This document shows positions 8,859 to 18,518 of a stretch of DNA of 64,000 nt, piece after piece. The translations under genes were made by a program, and so were the position numbers. This DNA is from CAVVNN01 sp963749605. Lineage in GTDB: Bacteria > Actinomycetota > Thermoleophilia > Solirubrobacterales > 70-9. The stretch spans positions 1-64,000 of the forward strand of contig CAVVNN010000004.1 in assembly GCA_963749605.1 (NCBI GenBank), in the 5' to 3' direction. Each line of letters opens with the position of its first letter. The stretch's first letter is position 1. The notes below the pieces were generated by a model. It saw only the letters and a program-made list of their open reading frames with translations, had not been told where the DNA came from and searched no databases.

Positions 8859-9393
8859 GGCAGGGTGGTGGGAGGAGACGAAGCGGTGAGGGCCGGATTC
8901 GAACGGGGAAACAGCACGATTTTCAGAGGGCGCACAGATGGGGTATGCCCTGGAGGTACGGAGAGCATTAGATCAGAGCCTTTCGGCACATGGGAGCGAG
9001 CAGATCTAAGCGTAGATCGGGTTGGTGGGAACGTGTGAGCCTGACGGGGCGGAGTTCTTCTATGCCATCGAGCTCGCAGCACTGTTTGCTCTCGCTTTTG
9101 CGCGGCAAGCGAGCGTGTAAGCGTGGGGCTACGAGAGGCCCGCTCCGGACGAGAAGCGAGCATCGGAGGTTATGCCCGTCTCCGTCCATTCCGAGCGTCT
9201 ACGGCTCGCAGTTGATGCGCTCGCAATCGCGCAGAGCAGCATCACGGTGTGGTCGCCTGAAACCCGCATCGGACCGAACAGCGACCCTCGCGACCGCGAC
9301 TGTCACAATTTACCGCCTCTAGGCCACAGTACCGACGAAGACGCCCGTTTGCAGAGTCTTCGCCCACGAAGGCGGTCGGTGATCGTTTTTCGG
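8859..9393. other. 535-nt stretch without a supported gene
   Basis: Several short frames cross this interval on both strands, but none has a convincing protein, codon pattern or ribosome-binding site. A T-loop-like ATTCGAA occurs at 8897-8903 but its flanks do not pair, so I do not call a tRNA. It lies between the metabolic genes on the left and the mobile-type genes on the right and may contain a decayed junction. No repeat matching the tRNA-Asp fragment at 28236-28280 was seen here. Confidence 0.5.
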
Positions 9394-10146
9394 CTAGCGA
9401 TCCAACGGTGGGATCGAGCCGGGGATGGTGGCGACCTTGGTGATCTTGAGTTCCTTGAAGCCGCTGAGGAAGACGAAGAGCGAGCTGTGCGAGGCCGGCG
9501 GCGCCTCACCGGGAGGGTGTTCAGTGGCGACGGGTGGTAGCAGGGCACCGTAGATGCCGAAGCGCTCGAGGTGGGCGCGGACCCGACGCCAGGCCGGGTC
9601 GGAGGCCGCGCCCCAGGCGAGCTGCTTGAAGGGATTGTCGATCTGACAACCCGACCGCCGGTAGTCGCGACCGGAGAAGGTGCCGAGGACCCGAAGGATC
9701 TCGTACTTGGGGAAGTCGACCTCGCCGGCGAGGGCTTTGTCTTTGAGGTTTTCAACGGCCTCGCGTCCGGTGGCAAAGCGCTTGAAGGTGTTGCGCATCT
9801 CCTCGAGCATGAAGTAGGGAACCGCGGCTCGGGCCTCGGCCTCGGTCGCATAGAGCCGGGCGACGCAGGCCCGGTTGGGACAGGTCGGCCCGTGGGCGCA
9901 ATGGACCCAGGCCCCGGCCCGATCGAGGCCGGGAATGACATTGCAGGCGATTGTGTAGGCGTTGACGAGCAGCCGCTCGGGATAAAGGCGCGGGCTGTCG
10001 CCGCGCTCGGCCTCGCGAGGAGCAGGGGGAACCTCTTTGAGCAGTTCTGGTGGGCGAAAGGGTCGAGCGAAGGGGAGAACGTTAGGTAGGGGCTCCGGTT
10101 CCGGCCGCTCTACGGTGGTTGCTGATGAGGACGGGGCTTCGCCCAT
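9394..10146 (-). CDS. Hypothetical protein of the mobile region
   Basis: A 250-residue protein I do not recognise. It has a proline-rich N terminus (about 50 residues). The central part contains a possible metal-binding cysteine/histidine cluster (VHCAHGPTCPNRACVA). The rest is mixed alpha/beta with no membrane segment. It is transcribed divergently from a ParS/MbcA-like DNA-binding protein across an unusually AT-rich 131-nt spacer. That placement suggests an element-encoded replication, transfer or regulatory role, but this is inference. ATG at 10146. Confidence 0.5.
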   Translation of the reverse strand: MGEAPSSSATTVERPEPEPLPNVLPFARPFRPPELLKEVPPAPREAERGDSPRLYPERLLVNAYTIACNVIPGLDRAGAWVHCAHGPTCPNRACVARLYATEAEARAAVPYFMLEEMRNTFKRFATGREAVENLKDKALAGEVDFPKYEILRVLGTFSGRDYRRSGCQIDNPFKQLAWGAASDPAWRRVRAHLERFGIYGALLPPVATEHPPGEAPPASHSSLFVFLSGFKELKITKVATIPGSIPPLDR

Positions 10147-10277
10147 AGTGGCAATAACGTATCATCACGTCTCTGAAATGTCACGAAAATGTGCATAAAA
10201 GATATGCTTAACGTCTTGCAAAGTGCTGATATTTGTGCTTAGTTAGGAGCCGCAAATGTCCACAACGTTGGAGAGAC
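10147..10277. promoter_or_regulatory. AT-rich divergent promoter region
   Basis: This spacer is far richer in A/T than its surroundings. On the plus strand TTGCAA (10216-10221), a 17-nt gap and TTAGTT (10239-10244) form a plausible though weak sigma-70-like promoter for the DNA-binding protein starting at 10278. Several short repeats (ATGTCAC with GTGCAT, GATATGCTTA, GATATTTGTGCTTA) could be operator or iteron-like sites. The local composition shift suits a regulatory region of a horizontally acquired element. Confidence 0.35.
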
Positions 10278-10853
10278 ATGCCTGTTGACAATGATCACTG
10301 CGAGGCCGTCGACGTCCAGAGCCTGCTCAAGGACAAAGACGATTTCGCCGCGCGGCTAGCGAAGACTTACAAGCCGACCGAGATCGTGCGGCTGCTGGCC
10401 GCGATGAACCTGCGACCAAGCGACCTGGCCCTGGGGCTAAACGTCCATCCCCGCACGATCAAAGCCTGGCTGGACGAATCCGACCCGCGCACGGCCGAGC
10501 GCCAGCGGGACGACATCCTGGCGCTGAAGTCGATCGTGCTGTTCTTGCTGCGCCGCGGTAACCAGCCACCCGCCTCCCTCGCGGTCTGGCTGGTCGAACC
10601 GAACGGCGACCTCGACTTCCGCAGGCCACTGGCGGTCCTGGGCGAAGGCGACACGCAAAAGAGCCTGATCCGGGTAATGCAGGCAAGCGCGCCGTTCGTG
10701 CACCCCGACGAAGGGCTCGGGTCCGCCCCCTACGACGACAGCGTCGCCGCGGGAGCCACCGGACGCAAGCCGTCGCCGGGCGATCGCGAAGAGGACGGCG
10801 CGCGCGGCGAGACGGACGATGAGGCAGCGGAGACCGTGGCGGAAGGGATCTAG
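10278..10853 (+). CDS. ParS/MbcA-like HTH DNA-binding protein
   Basis: A 191-residue protein from ATG 10278 (MPVDNDHC), chosen over the upstream start at 10233 because GGAGAG sits 5 nt before it. Residues 40-75 hold a helix-turn-helix (LRPSDLALGLNVHPRTIKAW). The segment WLVEPNGDLDFRRPLAVL plus GEGDTQKSLIRVM resembles the C-terminal toxin-binding domain of Xre/MbcA/ParS antitoxins. The last 60 residues are charged and low-complexity. No RES-domain toxin gene follows, so it may be an orphan regulator. The gene is 3 nt upstream of the membrane protein at 10857, so the cluster 10278-12060 is likely one operon. Confidence 0.55.
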   Translation: MPVDNDHCEAVDVQSLLKDKDDFAARLAKTYKPTEIVRLLAAMNLRPSDLALGLNVHPRTIKAWLDESDPRTAERQRDDILALKSIVLFLLRRGNQPPASLAVWLVEPNGDLDFRRPLAVLGEGDTQKSLIRVMQASAPFVHPDEGLGSAPYDDSVAAGATGRKPSPGDREEDGARGETDDEAAETVAEGI

Positions 10854-10856
10854 GCG

Positions 10857-11369
10857 GTGAGAAGCGGCAGGCGAGTGCTGCTCGCCGCGCTCGCCATCGT
10901 GATCGCGATGGCGCTGGTGATCAGCGCCCTGGTCCTGGTCCCGCACTGGCTTGTTCCCGGCGGCGTCCTGACCGGGAGCGATCGCATCCGGCTGCTCGGC
11001 CAGAGCTCGATCCGGTCAACCATCCTGCAGCTGCTCGGCGGGTTGGTCGTAGTGGTGGGGATCGCCTATACGGCGGTGCAAGTGAAGATCTCGCGGGAGA
11101 CCCATTACACCGAGCGCTACGCGAAGGCGATCGACCAGCTCGGCCACCCGGAGAAGATTGTCCGAGTCGGCGGGATGTTCGCGCTGCGGCGCCTGGCGGC
11201 CAACTCGGCGGTTGACGGGCCGGTGGTGGTCGAGGTGCTGAGGAGCTACCTGAAGGTCGTCTCACCACGGCTGCTGACCTCCTCCCCTCCCCCCGGCCCG
11301 GGCCAGATCTCCCCGGACATCCAAACCGCCCTGACGCTGCTGATCGAGCTGTACGCCGATGGAGCTTGA
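10857..11369 (+). CDS. Membrane-anchored N-terminal partner of pentapeptide protein
   Basis: A 170-residue protein from GTG 10857. Two hydrophobic helices (about residues 7-27 and 48-72) are followed by ETHYTERYAKAIDQLGHP and a helical region. This is the architecture usually seen N-terminal to pentapeptide repeats in actinobacterial membrane pentapeptide proteins. Here the frame ends 11 nt into the next gene, which supplies the repeats. So this is either a natural two-gene split with translational coupling or a single gene broken by a frameshift near 11350. Cytoplasmic repeats on a membrane anchor are expected; biological role unknown. Confidence 0.6.
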   Translation: MRSGRRVLLAALAIVIAMALVISALVLVPHWLVPGGVLTGSDRIRLLGQSSIRSTILQLLGGLVVVVGIAYTAVQVKISRETHYTERYAKAIDQLGHPEKIVRVGGMFALRRLAANSAVDGPVVVEVLRSYLKVVSPRLLTSSPPPGPGQISPDIQTALTLLIELYADGA

Positions 11370-12060
11370 CCTCAGCGGGCTGGACCTGCGCGGGGCCAAC
11401 CTGCGCGAGGCGAAGCTGGACGGCTCGCTGCTGCGCAACTGCTGGCTGGTCGGCGCCGACCTGACCGGGGTGAATTTGCGCGAGGCGACGCTGGACGGCT
11501 CCTGGCTGGAAGGGGCGCTGCTCGACGGGGCCTGTCTGTCAGGAGCCAGCATGCACGAGACGAAGCTGAGCGAGGCCTCACTGCAAAGCGCCAATCTCAG
11601 CTGGGCGGACCTGCGGCGCTGCAACCTGGAACAGGCCAAGCTCGCCAACGCCGACCTGACCGAGGCCTACATGACCGAAGCGATCCTGCACAACGCCCAA
11701 CTCGAGCTCGCGGTCCTAACGGGGGCGACGATCGACTACTGCGACCTGCGCGGCGCGAAGATGGCCGGCGCCGACCTCTCCGGGGCGCTGATCAGCAACG
11801 CCGACCTGACCGGCGCCGTGCTGGACGGCGCCAACATGCAGGAAGCCGACCTGCGGGAAGCGAAGCTGACCCGCGCGAGCCTGCGCGGGGCCGACCTGCG
11901 CGGGGCCCAACTGGACAAAGCCGACCTGACCGACGCGGTGGTGAAGGAGGCCGACCTGATCGGCGCGGGGCTGCTGGGCACCGACCTACGGGGGATCCCC
12001 CCCGAGGACCGCCTGAACGCGGACGTGCGGGGGGCCGTGGTCGACGAACCGGGCGAATAG
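11359..12060 (+). CDS. Pentapeptide-repeat protein
   Basis: A 233-residue protein made almost entirely of A(D/N)LXX-type repeats from residue 3 onward (DLSGLDLRGANLREAKL and many more), predicting a right-handed quadrilateral beta-helix of about 40 repeats. The ATG at 11359 lies inside the end of the upstream membrane gene (11-nt overlap), implying coupled translation or a frame-broken single gene. Some relatives mimic DNA and protect gyrase; most are uncharacterised. Nothing here indicates gyrase binding specifically. Confidence 0.85.
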   Translation: MELDLSGLDLRGANLREAKLDGSLLRNCWLVGADLTGVNLREATLDGSWLEGALLDGACLSGASMHETKLSEASLQSANLSWADLRRCNLEQAKLANADLTEAYMTEAILHNAQLELAVLTGATIDYCDLRGAKMAGADLSGALISNADLTGAVLDGANMQEADLREAKLTRASLRGADLRGAQLDKADLTDAVVKEADLIGAGLLGTDLRGIPPEDRLNADVRGAVVDEPGE

Positions 12061-12170
12061 CGCGCCGCCGCCGAGGCCAACCCACTCGCGGTCCCTGAGC
12101 AGGCTCTCCGGGCCTACGGCATCAGTACGACCAGCTTGACTACTCGGCCGCTTGAGCTTAGGGTCGGAGG

Positions 12171-12641
12171 GTGGAGTCCAAGCAGTTTCGTTCGAACTTC
12201 ATCTGGGGCGGCGCGGCGCTGCTAGCAATTGCGGTAGCCGCGTTCATCTTCCTGGGCCAAAGCGGAGACGAAGTCGGCTGCGCGCTGAGCACGGCCGGGG
12301 TGGGCGCAATAGCCGAGGGCTTGACCCACGGCCGCGGTACGGCGGAGATCGTCGGCCCGGCGGCAGCGACGGCAGTGGTGCCGGTCGCCTGCAAGAAGGT
12401 CGTCGAAAAGCTGGTGGAAGAACCCAAAAAGGAAGTCGAGCTAACGGTCGAATCGCCCGCCGGCGGGGAAGCGAAGCAAAGCACGAGCGGTTACGAACTG
12501 GAAGAAACCGCCGCGGTCCCGGAATCGAGCGAAGCGGCTGGCTCGACGGTCCTGCAGCACAGCCTTGACTGCTACAGCTCCTACGGCAGCTCCGAATTTC
12601 TCAACCAGATGTGCCTGGAAGGACTGATCGCGCCGAGCTAG
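12171..12641 (+). CDS. Hypothetical single-pass membrane protein
   Basis: A 156-residue protein from GTG 12171, not recognised. A hydrophobic helix at about residues 12-30 (FIWGGAALLAIAVAAFIFLG) looks like a membrane anchor. It is followed by a small-residue segment (VGCALSTAGVGAIAEGL), an acidic lysine/glutamate linker and four cysteines overall. Probable outside-facing tail. It lies 110 nt after the pentapeptide gene and is bounded on the right by an IS630 remnant. Confidence 0.5.
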   Translation: MESKQFRSNFIWGGAALLAIAVAAFIFLGQSGDEVGCALSTAGVGAIAEGLTHGRGTAEIVGPAAATAVVPVACKKVVEKLVEEPKKEVELTVESPAGGEAKQSTSGYELEETAAVPESSEAAGSTVLQHSLDCYSSYGSSEFLNQMCLEGLIAPS

Positions 12642-12648
12642 TGGTGCA

Positions 12649-13521
12649 TCAGGCAACGTTTGCCGTGTTGACGACGGCGCGTAGCTTCTCGCCATCGACG
12701 TTGTAGTTGCGCCAGGCGATGTAGCGGCGGATGAGGCGTGCCTGGGTGGCGTGGTCGGGGTGGTCGGTGCCGTCGAGGGTGAAGTAGCGAAGCGCCTTGA
12801 ACTGCGCCTCGATGCGGTAGAGCCAGGAGCCGTAGTGGGGGTGTAGGCGAGCTCGACGTTGTTGTCGCGGGCCCAGTCGCGGACGTCGTCGCCGAGGTGG
12901 GGGGCTGAAGTTGTCGAGGATGAAGTCCAGCCTCACCTCGGCCGGGTAGAGCGAGCGGACGTAGCGGCAGAAGCCGAGGAACTCGGTTCTTTTCTTGCGC
13001 TTCTTGACATGGCCGTAGAGGCGGTCGCGGGTGACGTCATAGGCGCCAAGCATGTGGCGGACGCCGTGGGGGCGAGTGTAGGTGGCGCGATCCGCCTGGG
13101 CTTCTTCAGCGGCGCCCAGGCCTTGCCGCCGGGCTGGGGCTGGAGGTTCAGCGGGCCGAACTCATCGAGGCAGATCACGATCGCCTTGCCGGCGTCGGCA
13201 AGCTCGTATAGCTCCAGGATGCGGTTCTTCTTGGCCTCGAGGTTGGGGTCGCTGGAGCGCTTCCAGGTCCTCACCGCTTGAAAGGAGACGCCTTCCTCGC
13301 GAAGGAGCTGGCGCAACCCCCTCGTGGGAGATGTCTGTGACCACCCCCTCGGCGACCAGGTAGTCGGCCAGCTTGGCCAGGCTCTAGGTCGCAAAGGGGG
13401 CTCATCCGTTGGGCGGAGAGCAGCACGATCTGGGCCCTGCGCCAGGTCACTACCGACCCCGAGTCGCGGCGCAGATCCGCAGCAGCCGGTTGCCCTCCTC
13501 GTTGGTGATCTCCCGCAGCAT
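12649..13521 (-). pseudogene. IS630-family transposase remnant
   Basis: Fragments in different frames of the minus strand together read as an IS630-type DDE transposase: an N-terminal MLREITNEEGNRLL and RRAQIVLLSAQRM segment, then AIVICLDEFGPLNLQPQPG with the first catalytic Asp, DFILDNFSP with the second, and YRIEAQFKALRYF with the Glu. At least three frame breaks separate them. The family's transposase is about 340-360 residues, so the 5' part is also short or scrambled. Terminal inverted repeats could not be identified by eye. It sits between the pentapeptide cargo and the conjugation operon and is probably inactive, unless the breaks are sequence errors. Confidence 0.6.
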
Positions 13522-13663
13522 CACTCTCACGAGCGAGAGTGCCGCCTCCGCGTGTTGGGAGCGCGTCAACGGCGAGCCGGGACATGCCCGCTCAGGACGA
13601 GAAGCATGCGCGATCACAGCGCCGTTTTCGTCCTGGATCAACCCCTCCGCCTATACCGTCGCG

Positions 13664-14254
13664 TCACAGCCCAAACTCTTGCTGGACAGGGGTTGGAGCC
13701 CGGTTGGAGGGGGGAGTCGGAGCCGATGGCGCGCTCGGTTGCGACACAGACGGAGATGGCACTGGCGCACTCACCGCAGGACTAGACGGTGTTTGAGCAG
13801 CAGGTGTGCTCGATGTCGTCGCGTCGATGACTTCCGCCTGCGAAGAAGCGCTCGCTGTGCGCGCAGAAGTCCCGCTCCTATGGCGCACTGGAGCCCTGCG
13901 CTTTGTCCGTCGTGTCGCCGGGCCCCGAGTCCGCCGCCCCACACCATCGCGGAGGGTTTGCTCGGCGCTCCTGCCCCTCTGCACTTGCGACATTGCCGAG
14001 CGGCCCGCGCTCGCGGGCGCAGAGGACGAGCCGTTCGCTCCCGAGCCGCCGATCAGGATCGCCGCCACCGTCACCGCCACCACCATGATCGCAAGCGCGC
14101 CAAGCGCCAACCAACGTGGAGACGGAACGATCCGCCTGTGCCCCTGCCTTACCCGCTGAAGCCGTTCCTCACGCTCACCAGCACCGTCATGCTCGGCACC
14201 GCCCCGCAGCGCCACGGTGTCCACGCCCCACCCGCTCTCGGGCTCGCCGCTCAT
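13664..14254 (-). CDS. Membrane protein with Ser/Pro-rich tail ending QQEFGL
   Basis: A 196-residue protein at the end of the conjugation operon. ATG 14254 is chosen because it overlaps the coupling-protein stop as ATGA. After about 45 charged residues there is one membrane helix (LALGALAIMVVAVTVAAILI), then a long Ser/Thr/Pro/Ala-rich tail ending PVQQEFGL. The ECF-like sigma factor elsewhere in the region carries the same QQEFGL(E) in an alternative reading frame of its tail. Part of the tail (arginine-rich stretch near residues 85-130) may be out of frame. Likely an element-specific envelope protein; function unknown. Confidence 0.45.
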   Translation of the reverse strand: MSGEPESGWGVDTVALRGGAEHDGAGEREERLQRVRQGHRRIVPSPRWLALGALAIMVVAVTVAAILIGGSGANGSSSAPASAGRSAMSQVQRGRSAEQTLRDGVGRRTRGPATRRTKRRAPVRHRSGTSARTASASSQAEVIDATTSSTPAAQTPSSPAVSAPVPSPSVSQPSAPSAPTPPSNRAPTPVQQEFGL

Positions 14255-15704
14255 ACCCTCGCCTCGCTGGCGCTCGCCAGCTCCCGCAGGCTCTCCTCCT
14301 CGAACCACGGCCGCAGCGCCAGCTTCGCCGGGGGCAGGTGCCCGTAGACCAGCAGGGCAGTTCCCGGTTCGGCCTCGCGCACCACGTTGGCCGGGGTGAG
14401 GTCACGGTAGGTGGTGCCCTCGGTGGTCGAGCGCTGTCCCTTCTTGCCGGCGGTCCGGGAGCGCTGGGTGAACTCCGCCGCGCCCACCACCCGGCTCACA
14501 TACCCAAGCGTCTCGGTATCGGAGGTCCCGGTGCCGAAGAGCTTGGCGCGATGGTTGTTGACGATCGTCTTGGCTCTCTCGCCATAACGGGCATGGACCT
14601 GGGCCAGATCCTGGAAGACCGAGAGCAGCTGGATTCCCTGACCGGCCCCGGTCGATGCGATCTCATCCAGATTGGGGATCGGAGCGATGTTGGCCGCCTC
14701 GTCGAGCACCACCAACAGCGGCGGGTCGATCGGGCGCCCCGTCTGGGCCGAGCTCTCATAGACCACCGCGACCAGCTCGGAGACCATCGTCGCGAACAGA
14801 GTCCGCAGTCGCTCCTGCTCATGGGCGGGAGCGCAGAGGTAGAGCGTGTTTGCGCCGCCGTCCAAGAGGTCGGCTGGGACGTAATCGGCGTGCGAGGTGG
14901 CGTCGAGGACGCGAGGGTCGCCGAAGGCCGCGGTGATCGTCTCTGCGGTGGTGTAGATCGAGGAACGCTGGCGCTCCTCGCGGTTGCAGCTGGCAAGCCA
15001 GGCGCCGAACGCGTCCTCCTCCTCCCTGGCTTCGAGGATTCGGCTCACCTCAGCCTCTGGCATCGGGCCCTTCGTTCAGCCACCTCATCACGTCCGCCAT
15101 CTCGCCACCGCTCACGGTGGCGGCGAAGAGCAGCGGCGCCAGCAGCTTCTCCGCCGCCGCGTACCAGAACTCCGCGTCCGCAAGGCCGCCCGAGCCAGAG
15201 CGGGCCGAGCTGGCGAGGCAGTGGGCGACCCGCATCGCCCCGCGCCAGCTCCCGCAGCCCGAAAGGGGCGTGGCGTGCACTCCCGGGATCCCGGTGGCGC
15301 GGGTGGGGTCGAAGACCATCGCCCTGCCCAGCTCCCGGCGGCGGTGCAGGGTGTCGAGCAGCAAGTCGCTCTTCACCGAAGTCGCCACGACCGGTCCTTC
15401 CCACTCCAGTAGAGCTGGTATCGCCAGCGCCTGTCGTCTTGCCGCTCTGGGCAGGGGCGACGACGATCACCGAGGCGCGCTCCTCGGCGGCGATCAGCGC
15501 CCGGCCGTGGCGGCCCAGGGTGAGGCGGCCGCTCCTCGGCTCGCGGACCCGCAGGTCGCGCAGGTCGCGCCGACTCGCCCAGCGCGCTCCCTGCGGACGG
15601 CGGTTGCGCCCACCACCGCCGTCCTCGATCCGCCTCTCCAGCAGGTGCAGGCCGAGGACCACCGCCCCCAGTGCGCTCGCAAGAAGCAGAGTCGGCAGGT
15701 TCAT
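14251..15704 (-). pseudogene. Type IV coupling protein VirD4/TraG-like, frame-broken
   Basis: Three frames joined give a coupling protein of about 480 residues. It has an N-terminal membrane helix (MNLPTLLLASALGAVVLG), Walker A VIVVAPAQSGKTT, a middle part ATSVKSDLLLDTLHRR with MVFDPTRATG, and Walker B PPLLVVLDEAANIAPIPNL followed by QDLAQVHARYGERAKT. These are diagnostic of VirD4/TraG ATPases that bring relaxase-DNA to the transfer channel. Frame breaks lie near 15430 and 15060. The start ATG 15704 overlaps the upstream VirB4-like stop as ATGA, so the gene order is that of a functional operon. No relaxase gene was found to partner it. Confidence 0.75.
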
Positions 15705-17010
15705 CGGGACTCCTCGGCGTTGCCGGCGCCGACGAGGTCGCGGTGCTCGACCATGCGCCCGTCGGTGTCGACCAGCTCGCGCTCCAGCGTGGAGAGCCGG
15801 TGCTGGACGAGGAAGGAGCGCCGCCCCACCTGCCACAGCGCCTCGCCGCGGCGCAGGGTGGGGATCAGCTCGACCTCGGTCTCGGTCAGGCCGAGCAGGT
15901 TGCGAAGCCCCTCGATCTGGTCGGGGGGCTGGGCGAAGATGACCTTGGTGTCGGCGTCGGCGATCAGCCCCTCGGCGATCCGCGCCTCGCGCGAGCCGGC
16001 CGCGCCGGCCGCGCCCAGGTCGGAGAGGCGGTGCAGGGCGATGATGTTCTGCACTCCGTGGGCGCGGGAGAGCTTGAAGGAACGCTGCAGCCACTCCGCC
16101 GCGCCGAGGTCGGAGGCGATGCGCCAGGCCTCATCGACCGCGACGATCACCTTTGCGCCGCGAGCCCTCGCCGCGCCTCGGCGGCGCGCTTTCGCTCCAT
16201 CACCACTCCCTGCAGCCAGGCCGCGGCGCAGGTCATCAGGATGCCCAGCGCAGCTGAGTCCTGCACCGCGCTCAGGTCCAAGACGACCAGCGGCGCGTCG
16301 AGGTCGAGCTCGCCGCTGGTCGGCCCGTCGAACATGCCGCGCAGGTCGCCATGGCAGAGGCGCTGCAGGGCGAGGGCCACCTGCCGCTTTGCCTCGGCGA
16401 AGCTCTCCGCGGTCGGTGGAGAGCCTTCTCGCCATCTCCGCGCTGGGCCCGAGCAGCGCCTCGACCACCTCGGGCAGGGTCGGCTCTCCGCGCGCCGGTC
16501 CGCGCTGACCGCTTCCAGGGCGACCCGCAGCCCGCCGTCCTCCTCGGGGGCCAGCTCGCGGCGAAGCGCCGCGGCGGCGACCGAGCGCAAAAGGCTCGAG
16601 CTGGCCCTCGCTGCCGAGACGCGGGCTGAGCGGGTTGAGGCGAATCTCGCCGCCAGGGCGCAAGGGCGATCGGCGCGACCGCCGAGCGCCCGCGCCAGCG
16701 GCGCGTACTCGGACTTCGGATCGAGCGCCCAGGCCTGGCGGCCGAAGACGTGCTGGCGGGTGATGTAGGACTTTAGGAAGGCCGACTTGCCGTTGCCGAT
16801 CTGCCCGACGACGAGCATGTTGGGCCCGGTGAGGACGCCGTGCTCATAGGCCGCCCACGGGTCATAGAGGAAGGCGCCGCCGTAGGCGTCGCGGCCGATG
16901 TAGGTGCCGGGGGCGCCGAGACCGCCCTCGGCGAGGAAGGGGTAGGCGGCCTGAAAGTGCGCGGTGGTGGCGGAATGACCGGGGCGCTCCCCGCGCCGGG
17001 CGCGCCTCAC
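15701..17010 (-). pseudogene. VirB4-like conjugation ATPase, frame-broken
   Basis: The GTG at 17010 begins a reading with TAHFQAAYPFLAEGGLG, GTYIGRDAYGGAFLYDPW, Walker A VVGQIGNGKSAFLKSYI, and DLDAPLVVLDLSAVQDSAAL (Walker B). The other minus-strand frame then gives VIVAVDEAWRIASD and NIIALHRLSDLG, ending at 15701. This matches the ATP-binding VirB4/TraC-like protein of actinobacterial conjugative elements. Frame breaks lie around 16660-16400 and 16170. The GTG overlaps the stop of the SCO6880-like gene, and the stop overlaps the coupling-protein ATG. The protein energises the transfer machinery at the inner membrane. Confidence 0.75.
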
Positions 17011-18518
17011 CGCAGCCCCCGACAAAGCGGCAGGGTGAAGGCGAAGCCGGCGTCCTGCTCGCCGTAGAGGCGCTGCAGCTCGAGGCGCGAGAGAGCGGCG
17101 GCGTGCTCGATCTCGGTGGCGGTCCGCTCGAGCTCCTCCGCGCGAGTCGGCCGAGACGGTGACGTAGCCGGCGAAGCGCATCTCGGCGTGCCCGTCGGCC
17201 AGCTCCTCCTCGCGCCGCGCGGCGGCCTGCTGGCGGCGGCGGATCCGCGCCGTGGTCATGAAGCCCTGGCGCTCGCGCGCCATCTCCTCGGCGACCTCGG
17301 CGGTGCGGGCCGCCTCGGCCCGGCGCATCGCCAGCGAGTAGGGGATCGGCTCGATCGCAGACCGCGACGGTGCGAAGCGCGGTTGTCTGCATCAAGAGCG
17401 GCGCCAGGAAGGCGGGGCCGACGTCGGTCCGCGGCCAGCCCGAGATCCAGTAGGTGGCGTGAAGGGCGGAGTCGGTTCGGTAGTGCGCCCCAGCTCGGTG
17501 TGATCGGCGAGCGGTCCCATCAGGGCCGGATCGACACCCTCGCGCTCGGGATCGCCGAGCGCCGGCGCGGCGCGCGCGCCTGGCGGCCGTAGGGGTCGAA
17601 GGCGTCGCGGATCGCCTCGGCGTAGCGGCGCGGTCGCAGCAGGCCGAACACGGTCACCTCGGCGACCGAGAGCCGCTCGGCGAGGCCCTCGGCCTCGCGC
17701 AGCAGCAGCTCGCAGGCGCCCTGTGCGCCGCCGCCCATGCGGCGCAGCTCGCGCGCGCCGCGGCGCTCGTCGATCTGCAGCGCGAGCAGGATCTCGTGCT
17801 CCTGGGTGGTCGGGGCCGCCGACTCGAGCAGCTCGATGTAGGAGGCGAACGAGCCCGGAGTCGAGCGGGACTGCTCGGTCGCGCTCGGATTGGAAGTGAG
17901 ACGGCCAGCTCATCGCCGGGGGCGGGCAGGGTGCGCTCGATCCACTGCAGGCGGCGCACCGGGCTGCCGTCGCGGCCCGAGGCTCGCCAGCACCGCGCCC
18001 CAGCCGTCGAGCTTTCGCTCCTGCTCGGCGCTGTCGCGCAGGCCGAAGGCTCCCGCCCGCACCGCCAGGGCGGCGGTGTAGGTGCCGGCGGCGCGATCGC
18101 GCGATCACCCCGACCTCGTCTTGGCCGTAGGGGACGCCGAGCATCTCAAGGCCGCTCAGCTCCGACAGGCAGCGAAGGCTCGTGGACGAACTCACCGTCG
18201 AGGATGCGGGTCCCGGCGCTCGGGACTCGAGGAGCGATAGCCGCGCTTCTCGCGAGCCGCTGCGAGCGACCCAGCGCAGCGCCAGCGGGCGCCCACTGCT
18301 CCAGCGTGCGGCCCTCGAAGGGCAAGAGCACCAGCGCCCCGGCGCCGCCGAAGAGGGCCAGGGCCGACCAGCAGGCCCGCTGCGTTTCGCAGCAGGTAGA
18401 GCGGCTCCCAGCCCGAGCAGGGCGGCTGCGGCGAGGATCGCCACCTGGCCGATCCGCAGCTGGCCGACCACGCCGCGCGCTCCAGCGGCCCGAAGCGGTA
18501 GCGACGGGAGCTGCTCAT
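17007..18518 (-). pseudogene. SCO6880-like (PrgI-type) conjugation membrane protein, frame-broken
   Basis: Starts MSSSRRYRFGPLERA at 18518 (ATGA overlap with the upstream gene). The other frames continue RGVVGQLRIGQVAILAAAALLG, LYLLRNAAGLLVG and VLLPFEGRTLEQWAPLALRW, giving two N-terminal membrane helices. Further fragments RRLQWIERTLPAPGDEL, QIDERRGARELRRMGGGAQG, ARRYAEAIRDAFDPYGRQ-type and MRRAEAARTAEVAEEMARER follow to about 17007. About 500 residues in total with five or more frame breaks. The order and content match the SCO6880 family that precedes VirB4-like ATPases in actinobacterial ICEs, where it is thought to assist the channel. Confidence 0.6.

Noticed and set aside
8891..8911. tRNA-like T-loop (ATTCGAA) on the minus strand upstream of the HAD gene
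   Set aside because: The five bases on each side of the loop do not pair, and no acceptor or anticodon arm could be built around it.
9172..9540. Plus-strand 122-codon frame over the end of the unknown 250-residue gene
   Set aside because: No ribosome-binding site, no recognisable domain, and it overlaps a better-supported gene on the other strand.
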